Below, piece after piece: positions 1-7,303 of a DNA stretch of 64,000 bases (positions are counted from its first letter, which is position 1; each line of letters starts with the position of its first letter). The stretch comes from Agromyces sp. H66 (GTDB lineage: Bacteria > Actinomycetota > Actinomycetes > Actinomycetales > Microbacteriaceae): the NCBI RefSeq assembly GCF_004959775.1, contig NZ_SJZG01000015.1:23014-87013 (forward strand), written 5' to 3'. A program made the translations under genes and the position numbers. The notes beneath the pieces were generated by a model. The model did not search any database. It was not told where the DNA came from and worked only from the letters and a program-made list of their open reading frames with translations.

Positions 1-870
1 AGCGGAATCGGCCGCGGCATCGCGACCGCCCTCGCCCGCGCCGGCGCCCGCACCGTCGTGACCGGCCGCCGCCGGGAGGCCCTCGATGCGACGGCCTCCG
101 CGTTCGCGGAGGAGGGCCTCGAGGTGCACACGATCCGTGCCGACGTCACCGACCTCGACGCGATGCGCGCGGCGGCCGACGAGGTGGAGTCCCGTTTCGG
201 CCGCGTCGACATCCTCGTGAACAACGCGGGCATCGGGCTGACCGGTCGCGTGGTCGATGCGACGCCGGACGATTGGAACTGGGTGATCGACGTCAACATC
301 CGGGGCGTCGGCAACGGCATCCAGGCGTTCCTTCCCAAGATCCGCGCGCACGGCGACGGCGGCCAGATCGTGAACACCGCATCGATGGCGGCGCTCATGC
401 CGATCGTCGCCGGCCTGTACTCGATGACCAAGGGCGCCATCGTCGCGCTGTCCGAGGCGATGCACATCGAGCTGCGGGACGAGAACATCGGCGTGTCCGC
501 CTACTGTCCCGGTCCGGTGCACAGCGACATCGCCACGAACGTCGCGAACCGCCCCGCCAGGTACGCGGCATCGGGCTACGCCCCGCCCGACCCCGCGTTC
601 GCAGCGGCGTCGAAGCTGCAGCCCTACATGACGGCCGAGGAGGCCGGCGAGCGCGTGCTGCGGGGAATCCTGCGCGGGGACATGTTCATCCTCACGCATC
701 CCGAGTTCAAGGCCGGCGTCGTCGCCCGGCATCGGGCGATCGAGGACGCGTTCCCCGACGAGCCGCTCGACGAGGCGCGGGCTGCGGCGATCCCGTTCCT
801 CACCTCGTCGCCGGCCTACGCGCCGGAGAACCGCCTCCCGTCCCCCACGTCGCCGGCGGGGGCCGTCTGA
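1..870 (+). CDS. SDR family oxidoreductase (5' end missing)
   Basis: Short-chain dehydrogenase/reductase, an NAD(P)-dependent alcohol/ketone oxidoreductase of the cytoplasm; substrate unknown. The reading frame is open from base 1 and begins inside the Rossmann dinucleotide motif (SGIGRGIA), so only the start codon and about ten residues lie outside the window. The NNAG motif is near residue 75-78 of the visible part, and the catalytic Tyr-x-x-x-Lys (YSMTK) is near 140-144, after the catalytic Ser region (NTASM). The C-terminal tail is longer than the minimal classical SDR. An IclR regulator follows on the same strand after 101 bases and may control it; that link is inference. Confidence 0.88.
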   Translation, partial: SGIGRGIATALARAGARTVVTGRRREALDATASAFAEEGLEVHTIRADVTDLDAMRAAADEVESRFGRVDILVNNAGIGLTGRVVDATPDDWNWVIDVNIRGVGNGIQAFLPKIRAHGDGGQIVNTASMAALMPIVAGLYSMTKGAIVALSEAMHIELRDENIGVSAYCPGPVHSDIATNVANRPARYAASGYAPPDPAFAAASKLQPYMTAEEAGERVLRGILRGDMFILTHPEFKAGVVARHRAIEDAFPDEPLDEARAAAIPFLTSSPAYAPENRLPSPTSPAGAV

Positions 871-880
871 GCACTCGCAT

Positions 881-897
881 CCGTTCCGACGGAACGG
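881..897. promoter_or_regulatory. Perfect palindrome upstream of iclR-type gene, candidate operator
   Basis: CCGTTCC-GAC-GGAACGG is a perfect inverted repeat with 7-base arms. It lies between the SDR stop and the IclR-type regulator, about 75 bases before its ATG. IclR proteins often autoregulate from short TTCC/GGAA-type palindromes, so an operator is likely. The following AAAATTCTTT run means a weak terminator for the SDR gene is also possible. Confidence 0.45.
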
Positions 898-971
898 CGA
901 AAATTCTTTCAGCTAGCCTGATATAGCAAGTACCGTGTCTGCAACGCCTCTCGCACGAAGAAGGGTCGACG

Positions 972-1772
972 ATGACCATCAGCCAGATCCGTTCGGCTCG
1001 ATCCGGGCCGATGACCGCGGCGCAACGCGCACTCGCCATCCTGGAATGCTTCGATCAGGACCATCTGCTGCTCACGCTGAGCGAGATCAGCAGACGCTCC
1101 ACCCTGAGCCTGAGCACGACGCATCGCCTCGTCGGCGAATTGCGTGAGTGGGGTGCCCTCGAACGCGTCCCCGACGGCCGGTACGCAATCGGAATGCGCA
1201 TCCTCGAACTCGGCTCGCTCGAGCCGCAGGGCATGCGCCTGCGCGAGGTCGCCCTGCCCTTCCTGGGCGACCTGCAGGCCGCGACGAACGCGAACGTGCA
1301 TCTCTCCGTCCGCGACGGACACGACGTCGTCTACGTGGAGTCGCTCCACGCCCGGGGCGGCGCCGACGTGCTCTCCCGCCTCGGTGGCCGGTGGCCGCTC
1401 CATGCCACGGCCACGGGACTCGTCCTGCTCGCGTTCGCGCCGCACGAGTTCCGCGAGGAGGTGCTCTCGAGCCCGCTGAAGCAGTTCACCCCCCGCACGG
1501 TGACGTGCCCCGACCGACTCCGCCACGTGCTCGCCGACGTGCGACGCACCGGCGTCGGGATGGTGGAGGACTCGATCACGCCCAACTGCGTCTCGGTCGG
1601 CGTGCCGGTGCGCGGCCCCCGCGATCAGATCGTGGGCGCCGTCGCCGTGACCGTGCCCGCGACGAAGTCCTCCCCGCACGCGCTCCTGCCCGCACTGTCG
1701 GCGACCGCGCGGGCGATCTCGCGCGGTCTCGGCGCCCCCTCGGCGAAGGGACGCCCGAACACAGCCGCCTGA
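972..1772 (+). CDS. IclR family transcriptional regulator
   Basis: DNA-binding regulator of 266 residues, the usual IclR length. A winged helix-turn-helix occupies about residues 15-75 (LSEISRRSTLSLSTTHRLVGEL is the recognition region). The effector-binding IclR domain follows from about 85 to 255, with the typical DGHDVVYVES and HATATGLVLLAF segments. The ATG is chosen because GAAGAAGG lies about 8 bases upstream. It follows the SDR gene on the same strand and has a palindrome in its leader, suggesting local control. The effector cannot be read from the sequence. A leftward tRNA cluster begins after it. Confidence 0.9.
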   Translation: MTISQIRSARSGPMTAAQRALAILECFDQDHLLLTLSEISRRSTLSLSTTHRLVGELREWGALERVPDGRYAIGMRILELGSLEPQGMRLREVALPFLGDLQAATNANVHLSVRDGHDVVYVESLHARGGADVLSRLGGRWPLHATATGLVLLAFAPHEFREEVLSSPLKQFTPRTVTCPDRLRHVLADVRRTGVGMVEDSITPNCVSVGVPVRGPRDQIVGAVAVTVPATKSSPHALLPALSATARAISRGLGAPSAKGRPNTAA

Positions 1773-1828
1773 GCGCGGGGCGGGATCATCCCCCGCGGAT
1801 GGGGTTCTCGCTTCTCCGGAAATGGAAC

Positions 1829-1851
1829 GAGCCCCGGCAATGCCGGGGCTC
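1829..1851 (-). terminator. Stem-loop terminator of the leftward tRNA cluster
   Basis: GAGCCCCGGC-AAT-GCCGGGGCTC forms a 10-bp perfect stem just past the 3' end of tRNA-Val(GAC). Read leftward it is followed by a T-containing stretch (GTTCCATTTCC). It could also end the iclR transcript from the other side. Confidence 0.75.
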
Positions 1852-1857
1852 GGATGG

Positions 1858-1929
1858 TGGGCGATACTGGGATCGAACCAGTGACCTCTTCCGTGTCAGG
1901 GAAGCGCGCTACCGCTGCGCCAATCGCCC
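1858..1929 (-). tRNA. tRNA-Val(GAC)
   Basis: The minus strand reads acceptor GGGCGAT, D-arm, anticodon stem CTTCC/GGAAG with loop CTGACAC (anticodon GAC), T-arm GGTTCGATCC and ATCGCCC, then discriminator A. CCA is encoded at 1857-1855. It is the last gene of a Gly-Cys-Val cluster. Confidence 0.95.
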
Positions 1930-1955
1930 AAGTCGAGCGCGAGGACTCGGCTTGG

Positions 1956-2026
1956 AGGTGGATACGGGATTCGAACCCGTGTATACGGCTTTGCAGGCCG
2001 CTGCCTCGCCTCTCGGCCAATCCACC
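1956..2026 (-). tRNA. tRNA-Cys(GCA)
   Basis: The minus strand has acceptor GGTGGAT/ATCCACC, anticodon loop CTGCAAA (GCA), T-loop GTTCGAATC and the U73 discriminator expected of cysteine tRNAs. CCA is encoded (1955-1953). It is the middle gene of the cluster. Confidence 0.95.
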
Positions 2027-2078
2027 GTTGCTTGGGTTCACCACCAACGAACAAACCGGCTTGCGCCGGCTTGATCAG

Positions 2079-2151
2079 AGCGGATGACGAGACTCGAACT
2101 CGCGACCCTCACCTTGGCAAGGTGATGCGCTACCAACTGCGCCACATCCGC
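2079..2151 (-). tRNA. tRNA-Gly(GCC)
   Basis: The minus strand has acceptor GCGGATG/CATCCGC, anticodon stem TCACC/GGTGA with loop TTGCCAA (GCC), T-loop GTTCGAGTC and discriminator U. CCA is not encoded. It is the first gene of the cluster, just downstream of a recognisable promoter. Confidence 0.95.
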
Positions 2152-2178
2152 GTTGCCCGCTGTTTTGCGTGCAGAGAG

Positions 2179-2208
2179 ACTCTAACGGATTCGGTGAACG
2201 AATGACAA
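2179..2208 (-). promoter_or_regulatory. Promoter of the Gly-Cys-Val tRNA cluster
   Basis: Reading leftward, TTGTCA (-35, 2208-2203), an 18-base spacer and TAGAGT (-10, 2184-2179) lie about 28 bases before tRNA-Gly. This is a good sigma-A type match. Confidence 0.65.
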
Positions 2209-2335
2209 ACCGAGCCGGTCGCCTGGCTCGTTCAGCCCGGTCATCGTGCCAATCCGTCCCGGCATCCCGGGCGTGTCTCCAGTTCTCGACCGCCGGCGGC
2301 ACCCGGCCGATGTGCATTCGCGTGTCCGCGTCGGC

Positions 2336-2341
2336 TAGTAT
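2336..2341 (+). promoter_or_regulatory. -10 box for tRNA-Val(CAC)
   Basis: TAGTAT lies about 38 bases before the rightward tRNA. No convincing -35 box is seen. The 228-base gap between the divergent tRNAs holds only these two promoters as far as I can tell. Confidence 0.4.
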
Positions 2342-2379
2342 CGAATCCGCGGTCGCGACGAGTTCGGACCGCACCTGAT

Positions 2380-2452
2380 GGGCGATTGGCGCAGCTGGTA
2401 GCGCGCTTCCTTCACACGGAAGAGGTCGTCGGTTCGAGCCCGGCATCGCCCA
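2380..2452 (+). tRNA. tRNA-Val(CAC)
   Basis: Acceptor GGGCGAT/ATCGCCC, anticodon stem CTTCC/GGAAG with loop TTCACAC (anticodon CAC), T-loop GTTCGAGCC and discriminator A. CCA is not encoded. Apart from the anticodon and a few loop bases it resembles the Val(GAC) gene on the other strand. Confidence 0.95.
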
Positions 2453-2453
2453 C

Positions 2454-2484
2454 GAACGCCCCCACTCCACTGGGGGCGTTCTTC
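2454..2484 (+). terminator. Rho-independent terminator after tRNA-Val(CAC)
   Basis: GAACGCCCCCA and TGGGGGCGTTC pair around a short CTCCAC loop directly after the tRNA, followed by TTC. The stem is strong and the T tract short. Confidence 0.75.
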
Positions 2485-2608
2485 GTGCCCGGCGTTCCTG
2501 CCGCACCGAACGTGCAGTCGCCGCCCATCTCAGGGCGCGGACCGCACACTCGGCGCAGGCGCCCACCCGGTGCCCCGCCCGACGCGCCGCAGCGCGCCGA
2601 CGAGCGGC

Positions 2609-3151
2609 TCAGTGCCAGCCGTACCGCTCGCGAAGGGCCGACGCGAGTCGTGCGTACCGCTGCGCGTCGAGCGACGCCGCCTCGCGACGCATGCCGCCCG
2701 TGCGCACCCGGAAGACGCGATCCAGGCGCGCCCAGCTCGGCCGGCCCTCGGCGTCCCAGGCGCCGACGCCGAGCGCCACGTGGTCGCGATCACCGTCGCG
2801 CGGCCTGCTCGTGAGCTGCACCGCGAGGAAGTCACCAGAGCCGGATGCCGCGACGATCACGACCGGGCGATCCTTGCCGCGCCCGTCGTTCTCGACGTAC
2901 GGCACCCAGGTCCACACGATCTCGCCCGGGTCGGGCTCGCCGTCCCGCGAGGGCGCGTAGTCGAGCCGCACGCGGCGGATGGCGCGTGGATCGAGCTCGA
3001 TCGTGGCGTCGGGCCCGGCCTGCCCCGGCGAGAGCACGCCCGTCGCCGTCGACGCCCGGCCCGGGGCATCCGCCGCTCCCCCGGCACCACCCCTCGAGAG
3101 CGACCGGATGACGCGACCGAGGGCGGTGAGGAAGCGGCTGGTGTCTGGCAC
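2609..3151 (-). CDS. PemK/MazF-like protein (type II toxin family), orphan
   Basis: 180 residues. The C-terminal two thirds match the PemK/MazF fold: GEIVWTWVPY near residue 77-86, then DGRGKDRPVVIV, the conserved segment before the nuclease core. MazF-family toxins are mRNA interferases. This actinobacterial branch has a long N-terminal arm (about 60 residues) and is usually annotated only as a PemK-like growth inhibitor. No antitoxin gene lies next to it; the neighbours are a tRNA and amtB. The GTG start is supported by a -10 box TAGTGT six bases before it, giving a leaderless transcript. Toxic activity is unproven. Confidence 0.75.
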   Translation of the reverse strand: MPDTSRFLTALGRVIRSLSRGGAGGAADAPGRASTATGVLSPGQAGPDATIELDPRAIRRVRLDYAPSRDGEPDPGEIVWTWVPYVENDGRGKDRPVVIVAASGSGDFLAVQLTSRPRDGDRDHVALGVGAWDAEGRPSWARLDRVFRVRTGGMRREAASLDAQRYARLASALRERYGWH

Positions 3152-3157
3152 ACCGGC

Positions 3158-3163
3158 ACACTA
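3158..3163 (-). promoter_or_regulatory. -10 box of leaderless PemK-like gene
   Basis: TAGTGT on the minus strand, six bases before the GTG start, so the first transcribed base would be the start codon. Confidence 0.55.
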
Positions 3164-3216
3164 CCCCACCGCCCTCGCGGCCCTTCGACTGGCTCAGGGA
3201 CCGAAGACCCGCACGT

Positions 3217-4437
3217 CTAGACGGTCTCGAGCTTGTAGCCCTCCTCGCCGTGGACGATGGTGTCGATGCCGGCGATCTCGTCCTCGTTCTTCACGCGGAA
3301 GCCGATGGTCTTCTCGATCGCGAACCCGAGCACGAAGGCCACGACGAACGAGTAGATCATGACGCCGAACGCCGCGATCGACTGCACGGCCAGCTGGCCG
3401 AGGTCGCCGCCGGTGAAGAGGCCGGTGCCGATCGCGAAGAAGCCGAGGTAGAGCGTGCCGATGACGCCGCCGACGAGGTGGATGCCCACGACGTCGAGCG
3501 AGTCGTCGAAGCCGAGCTTGAACTTCAGTTCGATCGCGAGCGCGCAGACCGCACCGGCGATGGCGCCGAGGAGAAGGGCCCAGCCGGGCTCGAGGTTCGC
3601 ACAGGCAGGGGTGATCGCGACGAGACCGGCGACGGCGCCCGACCCGGCTCCCACCGACGTGGGCTTGCCGTCCTTGATCTTCTCGACGATGAGCCAGCCG
3701 AGGATCGCCGCTGCGGTCGCGCCGAGCGTGTTGAGCACGATGAGGCCGGTGTTGGCGAGCTCGTTGAGGAACTCGGCGCCCGCGTTGAAACCGAACCAGC
3801 CGAACCACAGCACGGCCGCGCCGAGCAGCGTGAGGGGCACGTTGTGGGGCTTGTCCATGCCCTTCTGGAAGCCGACGCGCTTGCCGAGCACGAGCGCGAG
3901 GGCGAGGGCCGCCGCTCCGGCGTTGATGTGCACCGCGGTACCGCCGGCGTAGTCGATGACGGCGGGAAGGCCGAGGATGTCGCCGAGGTTGAGGATCCAG
4001 CCGCCGCCCCACACCCACGCCGCGACCGGGAAGTAGACGAGGGTCGCCCAGACGCCCGCGAAGATCATCCACGAACCGAACTTCGCCCGGTCCGCGATCG
4101 CACCCGAGATCAGGGCGACCGTGATGATCGCGAACGTCGCGCCGAACGCCACGCCGATGAGGTCGGTGTTGGCCGTCTCACCCGTGGCGAGCCCGCCGAG
4201 CGCGAAGTCCGAGAACGGGTTGCCCGAGAAGTCCCAGACGCCTCCGACCGCGCTCATGTTGAAGCCGTACAGCACCCAGAGCACGCTCACGAGCCCGAGG
4301 GCCCCGAAGCTCATCATCATCATGCTGACGACGCTCTTGGCCTTGACGAGGCCGCCGTAGAAGAAGGCGACACCCGGCGTCATGAACAGCACGAGTGCCG
4401 TGGCCGTGATCGCCCACGCAATGCTTCCCGTATCCAT
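3217..4437 (-). CDS. amtB: Ammonium transporter (Amt family)
   Basis: Inner-membrane ammonium channel/transporter of 406 residues, the normal family size, with 11 predicted membrane helices. The signature DYAGGTAVHINAG (near residue 160-172) holds the conserved Asp and first pore His; the second pore His sits in GIHLVGGVIGTLYLG near 320. The C-terminal tail (about 370-406) is where GlnK binds in relatives. No glnK or glnD gene follows, unlike in many actinobacteria. Two GlnR-type sites lie 120-166 bases upstream, so induction under nitrogen limitation is likely. Confidence 0.95.
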   Translation of the reverse strand: MDTGSIAWAITATALVLFMTPGVAFFYGGLVKAKSVVSMMMMSFGALGLVSVLWVLYGFNMSAVGGVWDFSGNPFSDFALGGLATGETANTDLIGVAFGATFAIITVALISGAIADRAKFGSWMIFAGVWATLVYFPVAAWVWGGGWILNLGDILGLPAVIDYAGGTAVHINAGAAALALALVLGKRVGFQKGMDKPHNVPLTLLGAAVLWFGWFGFNAGAEFLNELANTGLIVLNTLGATAAAILGWLIVEKIKDGKPTSVGAGSGAVAGLVAITPACANLEPGWALLLGAIAGAVCALAIELKFKLGFDDSLDVVGIHLVGGVIGTLYLGFFAIGTGLFTGGDLGQLAVQSIAAFGVMIYSFVVAFVLGFAIEKTIGFRVKNEDEIAGIDTIVHGEEGYKLETV

Positions 4438-4556
4438 TGGTTTTCCTCACACCTCGTAGATCTGCAGGGGACGTACCGCGAGGGGTCGAGACGTGGTCCG
4501 GACTCGGGTACGGCTTCAGAATGGTGTCGGGACGTTTCGGCGAACGGCCACCGCAC

Positions 4557-4603
4557 GTTTCGTATCGGTTACGAGATCGACGGTTGTGTAACGAAGATGT
4601 TTC
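4557..4603 (-). promoter_or_regulatory. Candidate GlnR boxes upstream of amtB
   Basis: Read in the direction of amtB: GAAAC-N6-GTTAC (4603-4588), 15 bases, then GTAAC-N6-GAAAC (4572-4557). The second matches the Streptomyces GlnR half-site pair gTnAc-N6-GaAAc exactly. The rest of the 273-base gap (4438-4710) shows no gene. Confidence 0.65.
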
Positions 4604-4710
4604 GGAGCGCCGAAGGTGTGCTCACAGATCGCGCGCAGGACTGGCGCTCGACGGCCGGAACGGTCGCGGCATCCGTCCGGCATCCGGTGCGGGATGCCAC
4701 GACGCGCACG

Positions 4711-5766
4711 TCAGTCGTGGGGCGGAAGTTCGCCCGTGGTGAGCGCGATCATGCGGCTCATCGAGCGGAGGTACTTCTTGCGGTACCCGCCCGCCATCAT
4801 CTCGTCATCGAAGACCCGGTCGATCGGCAGTCCGCTCGCCACGATGGGCACCTCGGCGTCGTACACGCGGTCGATGAACGCGACGAGCCGGAGGGCGGCG
4901 TTCTGGTCGTTCAACTCGTGCACGTCCTGCAGGGCGATGATCTCGATCCCGTCGATGAGCTTGATGTACTTCGACGGGTGCACGGTGGCCAGATGCGCGA
5001 TGAGGTCGTCGAAGCGGTCGAGCGACACGCGGTGCCCGCGCCCCGCGAGCGCGTCGGCCGCGTGGGCGACGGCCGCGTCGTCGGGGAGCGTCTCGGCGTT
5101 GCCCTCGGTGTCGCGGCGCCGGTAGTCGAGCCCGTCGATGCGGAGGGTCTCGAAGTTCGCGGAGAGCGCGTGGATCTCGCGCAGGAAGTCGGCCGCGGCG
5201 AAACGCCCCTCGCCGAGCGCATTCGGCGGCGTGTTGCTCGTGGCGGCGACCCGAGTGCCGCCGGCCATGAGCTCGCCCAGGAGGCGCGTCATGAGCATGG
5301 TGTCGCCCGGGTCGTCGAGCTCGAACTCGTCGATGCAGATCAGGCGGGCGCCGCGAAGCAGTTCCACCGCCTGCGCGTATCCCAGCGCGCCCACGAGCGC
5401 CGTGTACTCGATGAAGGTGCCGAAGTACTTCGGCCCGTGCGCGACGTGCCAGAGCGCGGCGAGGAGGTGGGTCTTGCCGACGCCGAAGCCGCCGTCGAGG
5501 TACACGCCGGGAAGCTCGATGCGCGCCGGGCGGCGGCGCGAGAAGAAGCCGCCCGGACGCTGCGCGGCTCGCCAGGCGCCGGCGAACTCCTTGAGACGAT
5601 CGAGGGCGGCCTGCTGCGACGGGTGGTCGGGGTCGGGCCGGTACGACTCGAACGACGCGTGCTCGAACTGGGGCGGCGGGACGAGCTCCGACGCGATCTC
5701 GGCCGCGGAGATCGAGGGGTTCCGCTCGACGAGTCGGACGAGGGCATGGCTCGAGGCCGTGGTCAT
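4711..5766 (-). CDS. zapE: Cell division protein ZapE (AFG1-like ATPase)
   Basis: AAA-type P-loop ATPase of 351 residues. In proteobacteria ZapE acts at the Z-ring during late division; the actinobacterial role is untested. The Walker A motif GGFGVGKTH is near residues 92-100 and Walker B LICIDEFEL near 142-150, followed by the sensor-like VAATSNTPP segment that is diagnostic of the family. The frame stays open further upstream, but the ATG at 5766 (MTTASSHALV) is preferred because the protein aligns from there and GGGGAG lies about nine bases before it. It is divergent from the rhodanese gene. Confidence 0.9.
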   Translation of the reverse strand: MTTASSHALVRLVERNPSISAAEIASELVPPPQFEHASFESYRPDPDHPSQQAALDRLKEFAGAWRAAQRPGGFFSRRRPARIELPGVYLDGGFGVGKTHLLAALWHVAHGPKYFGTFIEYTALVGALGYAQAVELLRGARLICIDEFELDDPGDTMLMTRLLGELMAGGTRVAATSNTPPNALGEGRFAAADFLREIHALSANFETLRIDGLDYRRRDTEGNAETLPDDAAVAHAADALAGRGHRVSLDRFDDLIAHLATVHPSKYIKLIDGIEIIALQDVHELNDQNAALRLVAFIDRVYDAEVPIVASGLPIDRVFDDEMMAGGYRKKYLRSMSRMIALTTGELPPHD

Positions 5767-5906
5767 CTGGAGGGGCTCCCCTGTTGCACCGGATGTCGCG
5801 CATGCTGACTTCCACCCGCATGCCGCGTAGATTCGAGGTGGACAGGTCACCAGCCTAGTCCGCTCCCCGCACACCCCCGTCCGACCGGACGATCCCTGGA
5901 GGTTCC

Positions 5907-6809
5907 ATGCCCGCCGAGTTCGACTCCGCTGCCAAGTTCGCCGAGTACGCCCACCCCGAGCGCCTCGTGAGCACCGACTGGCTCGCCGAACACCTCGGGC
6001 GACCGGGCCTCGTCGTCGTCGAGTCCGACGAGGACGTGCTGCTCTACGAGACCGGGCACATCCCCGGCGCCGTGAAGGTCGACTGGCACACCGAGCTCAA
6101 CGACCCGGTCGTGCGCGACTACGTGAACGGCGAGCAGTTCGCCGCCCTCGTCGGCTCGAAGGGCATCGGCCGCGACACCACCGTGGTGATCTACGGCGAC
6201 AAGAACAACTGGTGGGCGGCCTACGCCCTGTGGGTGTTCACGCTGTTCGGCCACGAGGACGTGCGCCTGCTCGACGGCGGCCGCGACCTCTGGATCGCCG
6301 AGGGCCGCCCGATCACGACCGAGGCCCCGGTGGTCAGGCCCGTCGAGTACCCGGTGGTCGAACGCGACGACTCCCGCGTGCGCGCCTTCAGGGAGGACGT
6401 GCTCGACAATCTCGGCAAGCTGCCGCTCATCGACGTCCGCTCCCCCGAGGAGTACACGGGCGAGCGAACCCACATGCCGGCGTACCCCGATGAGGGCGCG
6501 CTGCGCGGCGGGCACATCCCGACCGCGGCATCCGTGCCCTGGGCTCGCGCAGCCGCCTCCGACGGCACCTTCAAGGCGCGCGAGGAGCTCGACGCCATCT
6601 ACCGCGACGAGGTCGGCCTCGCCGAGGGCGACGACGTGATCGCGTACTGCCGCATCGGCGAGCGATCGAGCCACACCTGGTTCGTGCTCACCCACCTGCT
6701 GGGCTTCGAGAACGTGCGCAACTACGACGGTTCGTGGACCGAGTGGGGCAGCGCGGTGCGCGTGCCCATCGTCACCGGTCCCGAGCGGGGCGAGGCACCC
6801 GGCCGTTGA
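5907..6809 (+). CDS. Sulfurtransferase (rhodanese family)
   Basis: Thiosulfate/3-mercaptopyruvate sulfurtransferase of 300 residues with two rhodanese domains. The N-terminal domain is inactive (about 15-140) and the C-terminal domain catalytic (about 165-290), with the active Cys near residue 248 in [12 protein letters not shown]. That loop resembles actinobacterial CysA/SseA-type thiosulfate sulfurtransferases. GGAGG lies four bases before the ATG. It is followed after 53 bases by sufE on the same strand, a pairing that points to sulfur mobilisation for Fe-S cluster assembly (inference). Confidence 0.92.
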   Translation: MPAEFDSAAKFAEYAHPERLVSTDWLAEHLGRPGLVVVESDEDVLLYETGHIPGAVKVDWHTELNDPVVRDYVNGEQFAALVGSKGIGRDTTVVIYGDKNNWWAAYALWVFTLFGHEDVRLLDGGRDLWIAEGRPITTEAPVVRPVEYPVVERDDSRVRAFREDVLDNLGKLPLIDVRSPEEYTGERTHMPAYPDEGALRGGHIPTAASVPWARAAASDGTFKAREELDAIYRDEVGLAEGDDVIAYCRIGERSSHTWFVLTHLLGFENVRNYDGSWTEWGSAVRVPIVTGPERGEAPGR

Positions 6810-6862
6810 CGCCCGGCGCCGGTCGGGCGGGCCGGGCCCGGATCGGTGGGAGAATGGACCGG

Positions 6863-7303
6863 ATGGATGCCACGACCCTGCCCGCCCGACTGGCCGAGAC
6901 CCGCGAGGACTTCCTCGACCTCGGCGTGAAGGACCGCCTGCAGCTGCTGCTCGAGTTCTCGAACGAGCTGCCCGAGCTGCCCGCGCGCTACGCCGACCAC
7001 CCCGACCTGCTCGAGCGCGTACTGGAGTGCCAGTCGCCGGTCTACATCTTCGTCGAGCTCGACGACGAGGGACGCGTGCACATGCACGCCACCGCCCCCG
7101 CCGAGTCGCCGACCACTCGGGGTTTCGCGTCGATCCTCGCGCAGGGGCTCGAGGGACTCACCGCCGACGAGGTGTTCGGCATCCCCGACGACTACCCGCA
7201 GTCGCTCGGCCTCGGCGAGGCGGTATCGCCGCTCCGCGTCCGCGGCATGACCGGCATGCTCGCGCGCGCCAAGCGGCAGCTCCGGGAGCGCGTCGCCGCC
7301 TAG
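6863..7303 (+). CDS. sufE: SufE family cysteine desulfurase acceptor
   Basis: 146 residues, typical of SufE. SufE accepts persulfide sulfur from SufS and passes it to the scaffold. The acceptor Cys is near residue 56 in LECQSPVYIF. Two ATGs compete (6854 and 6863); the second has GGGAG at a normal distance, while the first nearly touches it. Its TAG stop overlaps the stop of the convergent hydrolase gene by sharing CTAG (7300-7303). Confidence 0.9.
   Translation: MDATTLPARLAETREDFLDLGVKDRLQLLLEFSNELPELPARYADHPDLLERVLECQSPVYIFVELDDEGRVHMHATAPAESPTTRGFASILAQGLEGLTADEVFGIPDDYPQSLGLGEAVSPLRVRGMTGMLARAKRQLRERVAA

Noticed and set aside
2454..2481. Inverted repeat after tRNA-Val as a possible integration site
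   Set aside because: It is a normal tRNA terminator. No integrase gene or partial tRNA copy is present.
4557..4603. AmtR box
   Set aside because: The corynebacterial ATCTATAGAT-type core is absent; the GTnAC-N6-GAAAC form fits GlnR.
3250..5808. 852-codon open frame on the plus strand across amtB and zapE
   Set aside because: It is antisense to two clear genes. The composition (Asp/Arg/Glu/Val-rich, repetitive) is the usual mirror of GC-rich coding DNA.
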